Source: Chrysomallon squamiferum
Lineage: Eukaryota; Mollusca; Gastropoda; Neomphalida; Peltospiridae
Length of the DNA stretch: 64,000 nucleotides
Direction of reading: 5' to 3'
Assembly (NCBI GenBank): GCA_012295275.1
Contig: CM022666.1
Location: 718,501-782,500 of the forward strand
Shown: positions 1-14,548 of the stretch, piece by piece
Position numbering within the stretch: position 1 is the stretch's first letter
Layout of the letters: every line of letters begins with the position of its first letter
Program-made: the position numbers and the translations under genes
Notes under the pieces: generated by a model
Told to the model about the DNA's origin: nothing
Databases searched by the model: none
What the model saw: only the letters and a program-made list of their open reading frames with translations

Positions 1-137
1 AGTTAAGTGCTCTGATATTAGATTACAAAATGAATATAAGATATTTAACATTATTATTTTTTAATAATAATAATAAGAACATTTATTACTACAGTAACAT
101 CAAAATAATAATGATAATAATAATAACATTACTACTA

Positions 138-172
<35 letters not shown>

Positions 173-203
173 AAAATTCAAAATAAAATAAAATAACACT
201 CAC

Positions 204-293
204 AACACAAACGACTTCCAGATCTTTTCTGTATGTCCGTTCAGTCATCAGTAATTCCTTGGCCATGTAGTAAGCATTGTCAAACAGGTGTCT
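204..293 (-). CDS. FARP-like exon 13: start of DH (Rho-GEF) domain
   Basis: This exon is 90 nt, phase 0 to phase 0, between GTTCACAG and GTGAGT. It encodes [20 protein letters not shown] and then [10 protein letters not shown]. The segment A..(I/M)AKE(L/I)l.TERTY.KDLEV is the first helix (CR1) of the DH domain in FARP/Cdep proteins. The rest of DH and the PH domains must lie to the left of this window. Confidence 0.88.
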
Positions 294-1260
294 CTGTGAA
301 CACACAAATTAAATAAAATTTAAATCTCAATTATATTCAAAAAAAAGGAAACAAAAGAAACAGTTTACTAACAATATTAACTACTGTCAACCTTTCCTTT
401 TCATCAACATTACTGACCTCGACCTTTAACACACCACTGACCTTGACCTTTTAACACACACCACTGACCTTGACCTTTAACACACCACTGACCTTGACGT
501 TTAACACCCCACTGACCCTGACCTTTAACAGCCCACTGACCTTGACCTTTTTCCTGGACTCCTCTTCCACATTTTCCTCAGTCCTGGTTGTCGAGATGGA
601 GCTGATGTTGCTAGGGACGCCAAAACTGGAGACACTGATGGCAGACGATGAGGTGTAAGGCGTGTATTTTGGGGGCGGAGTAGAAACCATCTGGGCATCG
701 TCGTACACCGGAGGGGGTGGGAGAGGGGGAGGTGGTGGTGGTGGTGGAAGGTCGGGAGATTTCTCATGTTCCTGTTCTACTGATCTGCTGTGCTCCACAG
801 ACTCACTGGCACTCCGTGTCAGACTGGGAAAAACAAAACAAACAAACAAATAAACAAACAAATAAATAAACAAACAAATAAATTAATAAATAAACACATA
901 AATTAAATAAATTAATAAATAGACAAATAAATAAATAAACAAATAAACAAACAAATAAACAAACAAATAAACAAATAAATAAACATAAACAAACAAACAA
1001 ACAAACAAACAAATAAATAAATAAACACATAATTAAATAAACAAATAAACAAGTAAGTAAGTAAATAAATAACAAAGTGAAGTTTGACGTAAAAATGTAA
1101 TTGACTTTATTACTAATTTATTTACCCATTTTCCTTTCTTTACCATGGCCATTATCACTGAGTAAACCATTTTTGAATGTACAAGTCTGTCACACTGTTT
1201 TGTGTCTGTGTGAGTGTGTGTGTGCGTAGCTGTCTGTGTTTGTAAGTGTAAGTGTATATC

Positions 1261-1299
<39 letters not shown>

Positions 1300-1659
1300 G
1301 AGAGAGAGAGACAAAATGGCAGCCTTGATACATTATTGAAGGCTTATCCTAGTACTGTTTTATTCAGTCAGTCAAACTTTCCTAATAATAAAGTATTAGA
1401 ATAACATGATAACACTTTAAAAGTGCAGCAGGTCAGACTTTTTCCTTGAGGTTATTCATTGCATTACTAGCAAAGATTAATAGATATACAAAACTTCTTT
1501 TTTTTTAAATTTATGATCTTGTTTATAACCCTTAAAATAAAAAGTTACACATTAAAAGTTATTATTTAATCCAAAATTAAAATTATAAAAAAAAAAGAAA
1601 CAAATTTTTTTTTAAATCTCTCCAATCCCCTAAAAAAGTGTGAGAATATACAAAATAAA

Positions 1660-1703
<44 letters not shown>

Positions 1704-3323
1704 TAATAATAATAATAATAATAAACACTTAAATTAAAATTTTACAGAAACTTATTACCATCAGAATCGTAAAGTGACAAGTGTTTGACAGTATGAAAAC
1801 TCTAAAAGTGTCGTGTCGTATTAATTTACACACAAGTTTTCAAAAGCCTGTCTGAGCCTGGGTGACACATAGGAAATATTATCTGATTTAAAATTCATCA
1901 AAACACATAAACTCTCAGTTTTATGTATCGCCAGGCTGTCATCACCTGAAAGCAATTTTTAAACATGTTATTATGTTTGGCTGCCAGAGGAAGGAAAACT
2001 GAAACATCATACACCTTTTAAAATTATAAAAGTGACAAAAAAGAGAAAAGAAGAAAAATTAAAATATTTTAAAGAGAAAAATAAAGAAGAAGAAAAAAGC
2101 TGTGGTGTTTGGCTACACCATAAAGCCATATTAGCTTTGTTGAAGTAAAAGATTATTTTACAGTTTAACAGCGAGGTATAGAATAAAGTGTAGGTATTAT
2201 ATATATATATATATTTCATACCATTGTTTACTGGGCGGTATATTATTTTTGACATTGTTCGTGTCCTCCTGTACTATTTCTGGAATATTCTCCACTTCAG
2301 GACATCGAGAAAGCCGATGTTCATCTTCAGCGCTGTCTGTTGTCACTTTTGCACCTCCAAGGACTGGAGCCGACAGTTTGCGATCCTGCCTCTTCAGGAG
2401 ACCTGAAATAACATTTTAAACATCAGTAAAACAGAAAGACTCAAAAATACATACTTAAGTCATCATCAGGATGTCACTTGCTGCTGATGACCTGAATAGC
2501 TGCAACATGAAATGAACAGCAAATGAATGAACTGATAAAAATTTAATGACATTTCATCATATTTTATTATCAACTAGAAAAGACAAAATGTTTTATTTTA
2601 TTAATTTCATAAACATAATTTTAATCTCTGGTTATTTTATTTCATATTTATTTTCAAAACTATGCACAGAGAGAACATCTCCTACTGTCACAAAATATTT
2701 CTTTTAGCAGCAAGAAATATTTTGTATGCACCCTCTCATCTACCATAAAATATGCACCATTTGCTTTGATAAACCAATGGTAATCTTTTACAGCATTTCC
2801 TTAACTTTCACAGGAAGTCAAAAGATACACATGGTGCAGTACATCCTACATGGTACTGTGTATCACACAGATATAACAATAGTGTTTAATTAAACAAATA
2901 AACCAGACAAATGCTTCACAATGAGGATCTGCTATGGCATACAATGTATGTACTTCATGATAACAAAAACAATTATAACAAAAAATGTTTTGAAGGGTTG
3001 TAAAACAAGTATTTACTTGTAACTGGCCTAGAACTGTGTCCAAAGCAGTGTTTTAGTATTATTTTGTTGTTACACACACAAAGGTCGAACAAGTTCTGTA
3101 TCATTAACAAAATGAAAGCTGACAGTTAGAGACAGTGTTTCTTTATTATTCAAATGAGACGCTGAGTAAATCATATCTTCACACATAAAAAGCTCTGTGC
3201 TGTCATCTCTGTTTGTAGGTGAAGATGTAATGTTGAGTTAGTCTCAACAGAACCAAGGGAGGTGTTCACTGGTCATGACTCCCCTCTGTCAAACATCTGA
3301 ATTAATTTAAAATCAGTCCTCCT

Positions 3324-3361
<38 letters not shown>

Positions 3362-3382
3362 GTATGTGTTATGTGTTGTGTG

Positions 3383-3415
<33 letters not shown>

Positions 3416-5215
3416 TGTGAGCAGACAGACAAGCACACAGAAAGAAAGACAAAAAATACAAAGATAAACTGACAGACAAAGCAACAGAGAGATAAAAAGA
3501 TAAAAATATATATATATATATTTTTTTTTTATTTGATATAAATATGAAAAGAGAAATGAAAATCCAATCCTGACAGTCTTTGGTCTACTTTTATTAAATA
3601 GCAACATGCTCCACTGACCATAAACATGTCTTTGGTGAAAAAAACAAAATTCACGGAGCACTATCTAGAATGGAAAATAACAGACAGCAGAACCAACTGC
3701 GACACCTGACAGTCTTCAAACTTGTGTCCTTCAACTTCCAACCCCCCCCACCGCACCCCCCCACCCTGTACCCCAGCACGGACCCACCCTTTCTTCCCCA
3801 CAAAAATAACCTGCTCCAGTCATGCCTGGGAGAAAAAGAGATGACCAGGAGACAGATTTGCCATTAAAGTCCACTCACAACTGACCAGCAGTTGACCAGT
3901 GCATCAATTTGAGGAAATAATTAGAGCAATTTGTCAGTGGAGTAATATTTGTGTGCCCAGCAGACAGGATATGGCAGCTGATAGGAATTATTCTAGCAGT
4001 AAATTTGATTCTGGTCGCAGATTTGGAAACGATACCAGCTTCAATCAGCAGTGATTGGACGAATTAGTTTTTATTGACAAATATCGACAGAAGAGCCAAT
4101 TCTGTTAGTGCTGCAGATGTCAAGCGTGAAATATAGAAGTTACCAATGTAAAAATGTCTGATGTAATTTTATTACTTCCTAAAAATACTTCCATCTTGTT
4201 ATAAATTCATCCGTATTTGTCGTGATACTTGTTTGGTGGTATTTTTTGTTCAAGCTGCTTTTTGTTGTTGTGCTTTGTTGTTATTATTCTTTCTTTAATA
4301 TTTATTTATTTATTTATTTCATTTTTTCCCCCCTCATTAAATATGTTTTTTGTTTTTGTTATTAAAACTAAATGTAAATTTTTGGTGATGATACAAACTG
4401 CCTCTTTGCATACACATTATTGAGGACATATTAATCAACAAAAATTTATAAAATGGACTCATGATTAAAATACTTGTCACAATTTGAATGATGCCTATAA
4501 TGATTATGAAAGTAGTGATGATAGTAACCATGGAAATATTATCACACCTCTAGTAACATACAGAATATCAAAACCCTGGAGTTTTCCAAGATTTTGTAAA
4601 AATGGGTGACGCCATTGTTGTGTTGGAGATTAAAAAAAAATTTAAAAATAAATTTAAAAAAACATGTAAAAAGAAGAAGATGATTCACAAGAACATTGTT
4701 ATGAAAAAATGTTGCAGGAAAAATATTTATATTTTTGTTGTTGTTGTTATTGACCTAGCTGCACTTTTATGTCAATAGTCATGATACATCTGTGATTGGT
4801 TCCAGCTTTTAAACAAAATTCCCCTTATATTCTGAAAGTCAAGCATGAAGACTGCATGCTGTTACTAAACATAATTATACTGTGCACAAATAACCTGACT
4901 TAAAAAAATAAATTTTAAAATATGTAACATCTTTTATTTCCCTATTGTTAACATTCTAAACTTTTTTCAGTAATTCTGACATGCTAATGTCAGAGTCATT
5001 GACACAAGTTTAAAAAACTTCACTTCGTGACAGATGCACAATGGTGTAATCCTACACACAGACAGCAGGACGCCCGTAATGAGATAAATGAAAATTGTTG
5101 ACAACAGCAACACCTGTGCCCACGTCATTTTATTCACATGAGCACATTCTGACTGCACCACGTGAATTAAATCTTCTTTTTTTTTTTTTTTTTTCACTAT
5201 TGTTGCTATACATGG

Positions 5216-5266
<51 letters not shown>

Positions 5267-5990
5267 GTTCAATTTTTTTTTTTTTTTTTTTTTATACTAG
5301 TTCTTTTGTTGGTGTTGCCACTGCTGCTGTTGTTGTTATCATTTCTATATATTTGAACTGCTGCATTTTTTACTGTAGTTTTTGTAATTATCATCTTCAT
5401 CATTAAACATGCATTTTTATTTTTATATATATATTCTGTCACAGATTGTGTATGTATTATTATTTTACAATTACTACTGCAGTTGCTGGATTTTGTTTTG
5501 TTGTAGTAATAGTAATAGTTGAAGTAGCTGTAGTTATTGTTATTGTTGTTGTTGTTGTTATCATTACAACCAGTACTACTACTACTACTACTACTACTAG
5601 TACTACTATGGTTATTGTTACTGCATTTATTATTTTCATCATCAAAAGAAAAAATAAGAAGAAGAAAATAAACTCATTTTAATCCTTACTAATTATTAAT
5701 ATCTTAATGAGGTGTCACAGGAGGTTGTACTTTTTTCTCATTTTTTCTACTCATCTATCAACAGATACTTATGTACTGCCTGATAGATTGTATGTGCTGT
5801 AATTTGACACCGGTTCTCATTAGAGAAAGGAAGAAATTTAGACAAAGAAGACACTGTATACCAGAAATCAATATGTCTGATTTACTCCACAAATGTCAGC
5901 TATTTTAGTCAATTAATGACAGCCAGCTGCTTTATTTTATTTTATTTTACTATTTTTTAATTATTTTTTTTTTTTTTTTTATCATTTTTT

Positions 5991-6026
<36 letters not shown>

Positions 6027-7955
6027 TACTATTATGCTCATTTTTAATATTTATTAATTGCCTGTTATTATTGCTGTTATTATTTATTTATTTTATTTTA
6101 TTTTCAGTTGATATATGAATATAAAATGTAGCCTTTTTATTTTATTTATTATATTTTTTCAACCTGTCTATTATTAATTATTAAAAAAAAAAAAAATTTT
6201 TTTTTTTTTTTATCAGTTTATCAAAAGTTTGAGAGACAGAAAACAAGAAATTGTAACTAAATTTAAAGAACCAACAAAACCATAATAATACTTTGGTATA
6301 TTTAGGTTTATTCTATTTTAATGTCGAAAATGTTTAATTTGTTGTTGTTTTTTTGTTTGTTTTTTTGCAGTTTCTTTTCTGCATGAATACTGATGTATTT
6401 GCCTACATTTTAAGCATTAACTTTTACCAGTATATTTATTTTATATCTGTTTATGCAAAATAAAAATAATAATAATAATAAACAAATACTAAAATATTAG
6501 TAACAAATAAAATACAACTAAAATGTTAATAATAAGAAACAAATTTAATGTTTTATAGTCTTTTTATTTCATCTTTATTATATTATTTTTTATGGTTATT
6601 TTTTTTTTTTATTTTTTTTTTTTTTTTTAAAATTTTTGCACTTTATAATATGAAAACTGAACTAGTTCTGTCAGCCTGTATTTCAAGTATTGACAATTTT
6701 TCTTTGATTTAGTTTCTGGTTTTTCTCTTTTTATTTATTTATTTATTTATTTATCTTAAAAATATTTCTAAAATGTAAAGTATGTACAGATTTATTTATT
6801 CAGAATGAAAAAAAATTATTTAATTTCTGTTAATAATAAGAAAAGTAATATCAAAATAAAGATAAAGAATCTAAAAACAAAATTAAAAAGTGAAAAAAAC
6901 ATAAATGAAATAAAAAAATAAAGAATAAAAATAAAAACTTTCTTCAAGGAATATTAATAATAAAGAGAGAAAAAACAAAAAAAAAAAAAAAAAAAGAGAA
7001 TAAAAAACTAACTGTAATGCTTATTACCAATCAATCGCCAAATCTCATCATCATCATCATCAAAAAAAAAAAAAAAAAAATCAAGTCTTCAGACTGGAAT
7101 TAAAGCAAGAGCCAAAAATTGGGGAACAAACTAACTGAGAGGGAATTTAATCAGAAATTCATTACAGAGATACGTAGTCTTGATAATCCGGAATAAGATG
7201 TAATTTCCTGTCACATGATTCTCACTAAGCCTTAGTGTAATATAAAAAAAAAATTCTTGAATATGTTTGAATGTGAAACTAACACTACTAGAAATGTCAG
7301 ATGTCAAAATTAATTTGATTGCAGAAGACAGGATGTACGGACACAATTATAGTTCAGTAGTAATGAGGAAAGGGTATATGAGACTGGGTTTGAATCAACA
7401 GGAAGTGATGACGTTTATGGAAATTTGTCACTAACGTTGATGTTTGAATTGCAAATTTTTTTTTTGGTTGTAAAAGAATTATTTTTGTTACATTTTTTAT
7501 TACTTTTTAAATGTTTTTTCTCAATGCAGTTTGAAAGGTTGTGTTTGGTTTTAAAAGAGTATTACTCCATGTGTGATTTCATTTGCGTAAATATTTCACT
7601 GATTATGTTGTTTTCAAATTCAAAAACATTTTACATAAATATTTATTTATTTATTTATATTATTATAATTTTGTTATTTTTTTATTATTATTATTTATTT
7701 AAGTATCAATATATTTTTTACTGAGAATTTGTTTTCTAATAATTTTGGCTCAGTAATACAGTAATTAGATTATATGAGAAACTATTTGTTAAATGTTTGA
7801 TATATTACATTAAGTCCTGACTGCCATTATTCTTTCCTTCTGACCAATAACCTGTCTTTGTTTCTGTAGGTGTTTTTGGAAGAGGTTTTGTTTTGTAGAT
7901 TTAAGAGGTTCTTTTTTTGTTGTTGTTGTTGTTGTTTTTCTTTCTTTTTTTTTTA

Positions 7956-8001
<46 letters not shown>

Positions 8002-9290
8002 TTTTATTTTTATTTATTTTATTTTATTTTATTTTTACCTATCATTTCACTGCTTATTTTTATCTTTTTCTCAGAGTTATTTTTGTACAACATTACTGAT
8101 ATGAATGAAATGATTAAAGGTCTAATCATCTCCTTAACCATTACTACATTTAAACACAGATGAGTGGAGTGCTGCAGGACAAGAGTTCAAAACTCTCTTT
8201 GGACATTTTTGATATAATTTTACATTTCATTAACTGATGAACACGAAAGCTAACTAATATCTTGGAAATACTTTAATGGAGATAAAAGATATTTTCTGCT
8301 GATTAACAGAACTGATGAAGAGAACAGCATCAACTTTCTTCTGAGAAGTTTATAAACTTTACATTTCATGTTTTTTGTTTCTAAATTTTTTGGAACAGAC
8401 TTGTGGTTAGATCACTGACCTGGTATGTAATTGGTCAACTATAATATATGTCCTTAAATGTGGAACATGCAGAAATAAAAAAATATAAAAATCTATTGCT
8501 GCTCATAAATAATTTTGTGATCAGTGGGAAAGAGGATATAAAAATTAATAGCTCATGCTACTATTAAATATATTTTATTACTGCTGAGAAAGTGAATATA
8601 AAAATATCTTTTGCTATTATTTGATAATTTTCCTACCTGTGAGAAAGTGGATATAAAATATCTTTTGCAGTTATTTGATACTTTTACTACCTATGGGAAA
8701 GCAGATTATTTCAAATCATTTCATGACTTTTTCCTATCTGTGAGACAATGCATATCAAATATCTTCAGCCATTAATCAATAATATATTTCTCTGTCTGCG
8801 AGAAGGTAAACACAAATGATTTGTTGTTGCTATTTGATAAGAACAGGCCAAGAAGTCATGACAGCTGATTTTTATCTTTTCTTTTCTTTTGTCATTACAG
8901 AAATAATTAATATTTGACACTTAACATCTGTTACTATAATTATTGTTGTTGTTATTATTATTATTAACATGTGTGATATGAAGAATGTAAAATAAATTGC
9001 AATTTATTCTTCTTGTCACTGGTATCCATCTTTTTTTTTTTTTTTTTTTTTTGTTAGGAGTGCCTCAGGGGTTTTCACCAGGATTAAATTTGTTATTTCC
9101 TTTTATTTGTTTTGCCTTTTTCCTCCAGATTCATCATTAGCAGAAATTAATAAAAGAATTTGCATGGTAGGAATGAAAGCTTTCCTAGATTTATATATAT
9201 ATATATATATATGTAATGTAAATTTAACATTTTATTATTATTATTATTATTATTAATTTTTTTTCATTATTATAGTTGTTTTGTTGTTAC

Positions 9291-9345
<55 letters not shown>

Positions 9346-12300
9346 TTAGTGCCAAAAAATGATTTGACATCAGTTATATACACACTTTATTTATAAAAAG
9401 ATATTAAGTGGCCTTTCATCATTATCATCATCAATTACTGATGATGAAACTGCTGCTTTGTGATAATTTATTTCATTTACTCTACGTTGTAATGAATTAG
9501 TTTTGAGTGGGCATGTTATTTATTTTTATTTATGTATGTAATTATTTAGTTAATTGCTTTTTATTCTTTTTTTTTTGTTTGTTTTTTAAAAAACAAAAAA
9601 CAATTAACTCTCCTTCAGACATTGTTTACATGGACTAAAAAGGGCGTGTAATTCATGCTAAATTCGGTGAACGTGATATGGGTCTAAAAATGAAGGAAAT
9701 GAATAATTACAAATGAAGAATTAAGAATTATAATGAAATACATATTTCATGCAAGAAATAAATGAAAAAAAAACAACAAAAAAACAAAACAAAAATAGAA
9801 CAAAATATAATAAACTATACACACAAAAAAGTGAAATAATTTTTTGTGCATATAGAAACAACAACAATTAATATATCAGCATGCAATAATCGTCAGCCAA
9901 TCAAAATGAATGTAACATATGAAGGAGCCAATCAAATAATGGCTAAGTGCACCTAGACGAACTTAAACGATATATGACTTAATACATCAATGACCAGAAA
10001 TGAAAATACACAATAAATAAGCTAATTGAAGGGAATCTAAAACAACATTGCATGCTTAAATACTAAAATTATTAAGAAAGTAATTACAACGAAACTGTGC
10101 ATAATGAATAGATTTTTGAATAAACAAAAGGAACAACTTGTAGATGCAAAATTAGAATTTATTCCTTGTTCAGTTTCTTGAGATATCATGGTACCAGTAC
10201 ATTTAAAATCATAACAATTTTGTGCCGAGTAAAATTTATCAAATAAGTAATTAATATTTAATAAATAAATCATTCATCATAATTTTAGAACTAATAATAA
10301 TCATAATAATAATCATAATGATAATGATAATAAATAATAAAATATAATAACAATAATAATAACAATGATAAATAATATTAATAATAATAATAATTCCCAT
10401 AAAAAATAAAACGTATCAACGTAACAATAACGTGAATCTACGTACCGCACACACAGTTGCAACTATTGTAGAAAATAATTTACAACGAGCTAGGACACTT
10501 CAATCAGAAACAACCGAAGTGTTATGACATAATAATTATTAGCCGCACATTTCACAGACAAGGAAATAAAGAAAATCTATAACATAAACTGCTTGCAATT
10601 CTCTTGGCTATGTGCAACCAGGTTGGAATCGATGAACAGTGAAATATGTCGTCTGTTTATGACATAACAACTGCAGTATATTGGTGATAAAGCAATTATC
10701 AGTAGCAAAATAAACTGAAATATCTCACGGTAGTCATTTTTAGTCATAATGGCACAGACTTTGTAATATTTCAACAAGAACAACCGTCATGGCAATATTT
10801 TGTAATTTCACAGTCAGGGTAGGGTTTAGTAATATGTTTGTAGGTAATATTTAAAAAAATTAGAGTGACGAATATATTAGTAATATTTCAAACTAGGTTA
10901 TATATTTTGCAGTCTTAATTATATTTCTAGATGTATATAATATTTCTAATCTTGGTTTAGTAATTCATAAAATAATTTCCAAATCTTCACCTAATGAAAA
11001 AAAAAAAAAAGGATGTTTGAGGTCATCTCTGGGACAACAGTCGCAGTATAAGAACAAATAAACAAAAGCTGCAAAATTACAAATATTCTTTTATTTCATT
11101 CTCTCTATGCAAAGCATTAACAAAGAACATCTTCCACTCTATGTCGTGATTGGACAATATCACAAATGCTACTTTCCATAAGAATTAACAAACGGATTTG
11201 CTATTTCCTGGCAGTTCAAGACTGTTGTACTATGACGTAACAAACGCAACTCACATTAAAACTCCAACAAGGCTAAGGTAAAATATTCATCATTAACAAA
11301 AAGAATTGACAATGTATACGAAAAAAAAAACAATTTTTGCCTAAAATTAATAAATATATACATTTGTAATATAATGTGTTGCTTTTAAAAAAATAATCGG
11401 AAAAATACAACTGTCATGGGTTTAAAAATTTGTATAATATATTTAAAAAAAAAAAAGAAGAAGAATCATGGTTTATACTAAAATTAATTTCCATGCAAAT
11501 ATTTTATTTTTATTTTTATTTTTTAAATATTTAAAATATTTGCTCAAGAGGAATTCTGTGATGAAATGTAAATAAAAATAATGTTTAAATTATTTCAAAT
11601 GTAATAAAATGTATGATCTAAAGTACACCCAATGTGGTTCAAGTACACAAATATATTTGTTATTGATAATTTTAATGTCCTAAACACCAAACTTTGTTAA
11701 TAATAAAGTATAAAAACAAAATCATTTCCACAGAGATCAAATCCCTATGTTGCTATCAAACTTTATTATTAACAAAGATTGATAATGAGAACAAATGAAA
11801 CAGTCACCTGCAACTATATAAAATGTATTCCGTCTTCAAGAATACAAAACAAAATAAAACCAAGACAAAGAACAAAACCTATTTGTTGAACTATCAGCTG
11901 TTTCATGAATGTTTTAAAACTCTTTAAACATTTCATGTTTATGTTAATAACAAACAAAGATCAATAAAGCAAATAAAAACTAATGGCAAAAATCAGATGG
12001 CATATAATTGATAATTGACATAGAGCAAATAAAAAGTATTTTCTAAACAACCACGTTGAAATATATTCAACAACAATGGAACATCTGACGGACTAAGATG
12101 AAAAAAAAAAAAAGAAATACAGGAAATTAATAATATTTTCTCAACAACCTCGCTGAAATATATTCAGTAATGATGGCAGCAACGTTAAATGACTTGGTAT
12201 GACAAAAGAGCAGTAATCAATTTATGACACACAAACACACACACACAAGCACAGACATACACATCCATTCATCAAAACAGCTTTGTATTTATAAAGACAA

Positions 12301-12592
12301 ACAATCAGCAATTATTTCTAATCAACACACTGAATATTAGCAACTAAAATAAAAAGGCAAATGCCTTATAAAATAAATTATATAAAATAAACTTCATCAG
12401 AAAATGGCCCAGATGAATGAAGAATATTTAGCTAAGATATATATTATTATAAAAAAAAAAAAACAGTACTTTTCTAATTGAAGATAATTTAGAAATTATT
12501 ATTATGGCAACCATTACAACTTTGTATTCTGTGGTATTTTCCACCATAATCACTACATTCACTAACTAAAACTAGTTTATACAATAAAAATA

Positions 12593-12652
<60 letters not shown>

Positions 12653-13812
12653 AATAAAATAAAAACACATGTCAGGGAGTTTAGTAATTTAAATGAGTTA
12701 TACGCAAAATATCTTTACTTGGAATTTATGGCACAAAACATAAAAACTAATACATGGAAATTTAGTAGTTTAAGACAACTTTTAGTACAAAATTACTCTT
12801 ATTGAATATGTATTGGATTTTGAAACCACAAAATACTGCAGTAGTAATGTTGAAATTCGGTGTTTTAAACGAAATGTTAGTCTGACATTGTTTCTTAAAA
12901 CAGGCATTGATCTTTGAAGCAAAAAATACAACAGTATTATTGAAATTAATGCTTTAAATGAAATATTAGTAGAAAATTGTATTTTAAAATATGTATTTGA
13001 CTTTGAAGCAAAATATATAACAACAGATTGAAATATTAATAGCCTATTATAAAAGTATACTTGAGTTTATGGCAAAAAAATTAAATTAATAATATACTGA
13101 ATGTTAGTAGTTTGAATCAACTTTAATTGTACAGTTACCAGGCAACAATGTATGCAAGAACCATATTCAGAACGTATTCCTTTTAATTTTGACTTTAACT
13201 GAAAAGCAGTATTAGCAAAAAATTACTTAATAATTGTTAAGCGTATAACAGAAATGATAACATAAAAATCATTTCTGCTTCACTGAAAGAGGTTATAAAT
13301 GTTTCTCGAACAAATAAAAAAGAAACAGGCTACAGACTAGTTTGGTTGGTATGATTACATTTCTGTCTCAAGTAGGTATATATATTGTGTAATCAAAAGC
13401 AAATGCTCTAATGAAATAGACAAAGGAATGCCATTTTCAAACACAGCAAAAAAACAACAAAAAAACTATTCCAAACAAACAAACAAACAAACAAACAAAA
13501 ATCAATACAACTTAATTATTTCTGAGCAATATTGAAATTGTAATCCAAATTAAAATGGTCCCAAGGGAATAAAAAAATAAATAAATAAATAAATAAAATA
13601 AGATAAAATCTATAAAAAGACACAAAAAACAGGAAAGAAAGACAAATTTGAAAGTAATCAAATCATAGCTTCAAGGTTGTCATTTGGTTAATATTAATAA
13701 TGTAATATTGAATAAACTTCGTGTGTTATTTCATTTTTAAAATTACTGAAGTCTTTTAAAATATCTTTCACCTTGTAACTGCGATATCACTGTGTAAATG
13801 TAAGTAGGAAGC

Positions 13813-13869
<57 letters not shown>

Positions 13870-14058
13870 TGTAGTAGTAGTAGTCACAGTAGAAGAGTAG
13901 TAGTACAAGTAGTAATTGTTGCTGTTCTTGTAGTAGTTGTACTAGTAGTAGTTGTCCTAATAGTGATGTTAGTGGTCACAGAAGTAGTAGCTTAGCAGTA
14001 GCAGTAGTAACAGAAAATGTAGTAGTAGTAAAGTAGTAGTAGTAGTAATAGTAAATAG

Positions 14059-14093
<35 letters not shown>

Positions 14094-14510
14094 ATGGTAT
14101 CAGTATAACCACTGACACCATTTTTCATAATTCAAGTCTTATTTAAATGTGGATAATTACATTAATCATTTCAAAATAACACTTATTTATATAAACAGCC
14201 TTTTAAACAGAGTTTTAAACAGTAAAATGATGAATAATTGAAATAAAGAAATAATACATATTACAATCATATAAAAAGTAAAATGTTTTTGTTAAAATAA
14301 AAATACTCAAGTATACAGTGTGGTTAACTCAACCATTCAAAATAACCATCAATATTTTTGATAATAGTAATAAAATAAAATAAAATAAAATAGAGTAATT
14401 AATAAATCAATAGTTTGTATAATATTAATGGTGAGCATAAAATTTAACAAACTTAAAAATACAAAACAATGTTATAAAGGATTTGAAGTGTACAACAATT
14501 AACATTAGTA

Positions 14511-14548
<38 letters not shown>

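Noticed and set aside
803-1314. Long hydrophobic or His/Thr-rich minus-strand frames
   Set aside because: They translate AAAT/AAAC and TG microsatellites; the composition follows the repeat and there is no independent coding signal.
3302-3867. Frames on both strands with YIYIY and PPPP runs
   Set aside because: They are read through CT/GT/AT simple repeats and a C-rich patch inside the 20-kb intron, with no splice context or family match.
5095-5682. Tyr-, Thr- and Val-run proteins
   Set aside because: Products of ATT and ACT trinucleotide arrays read in different frames.
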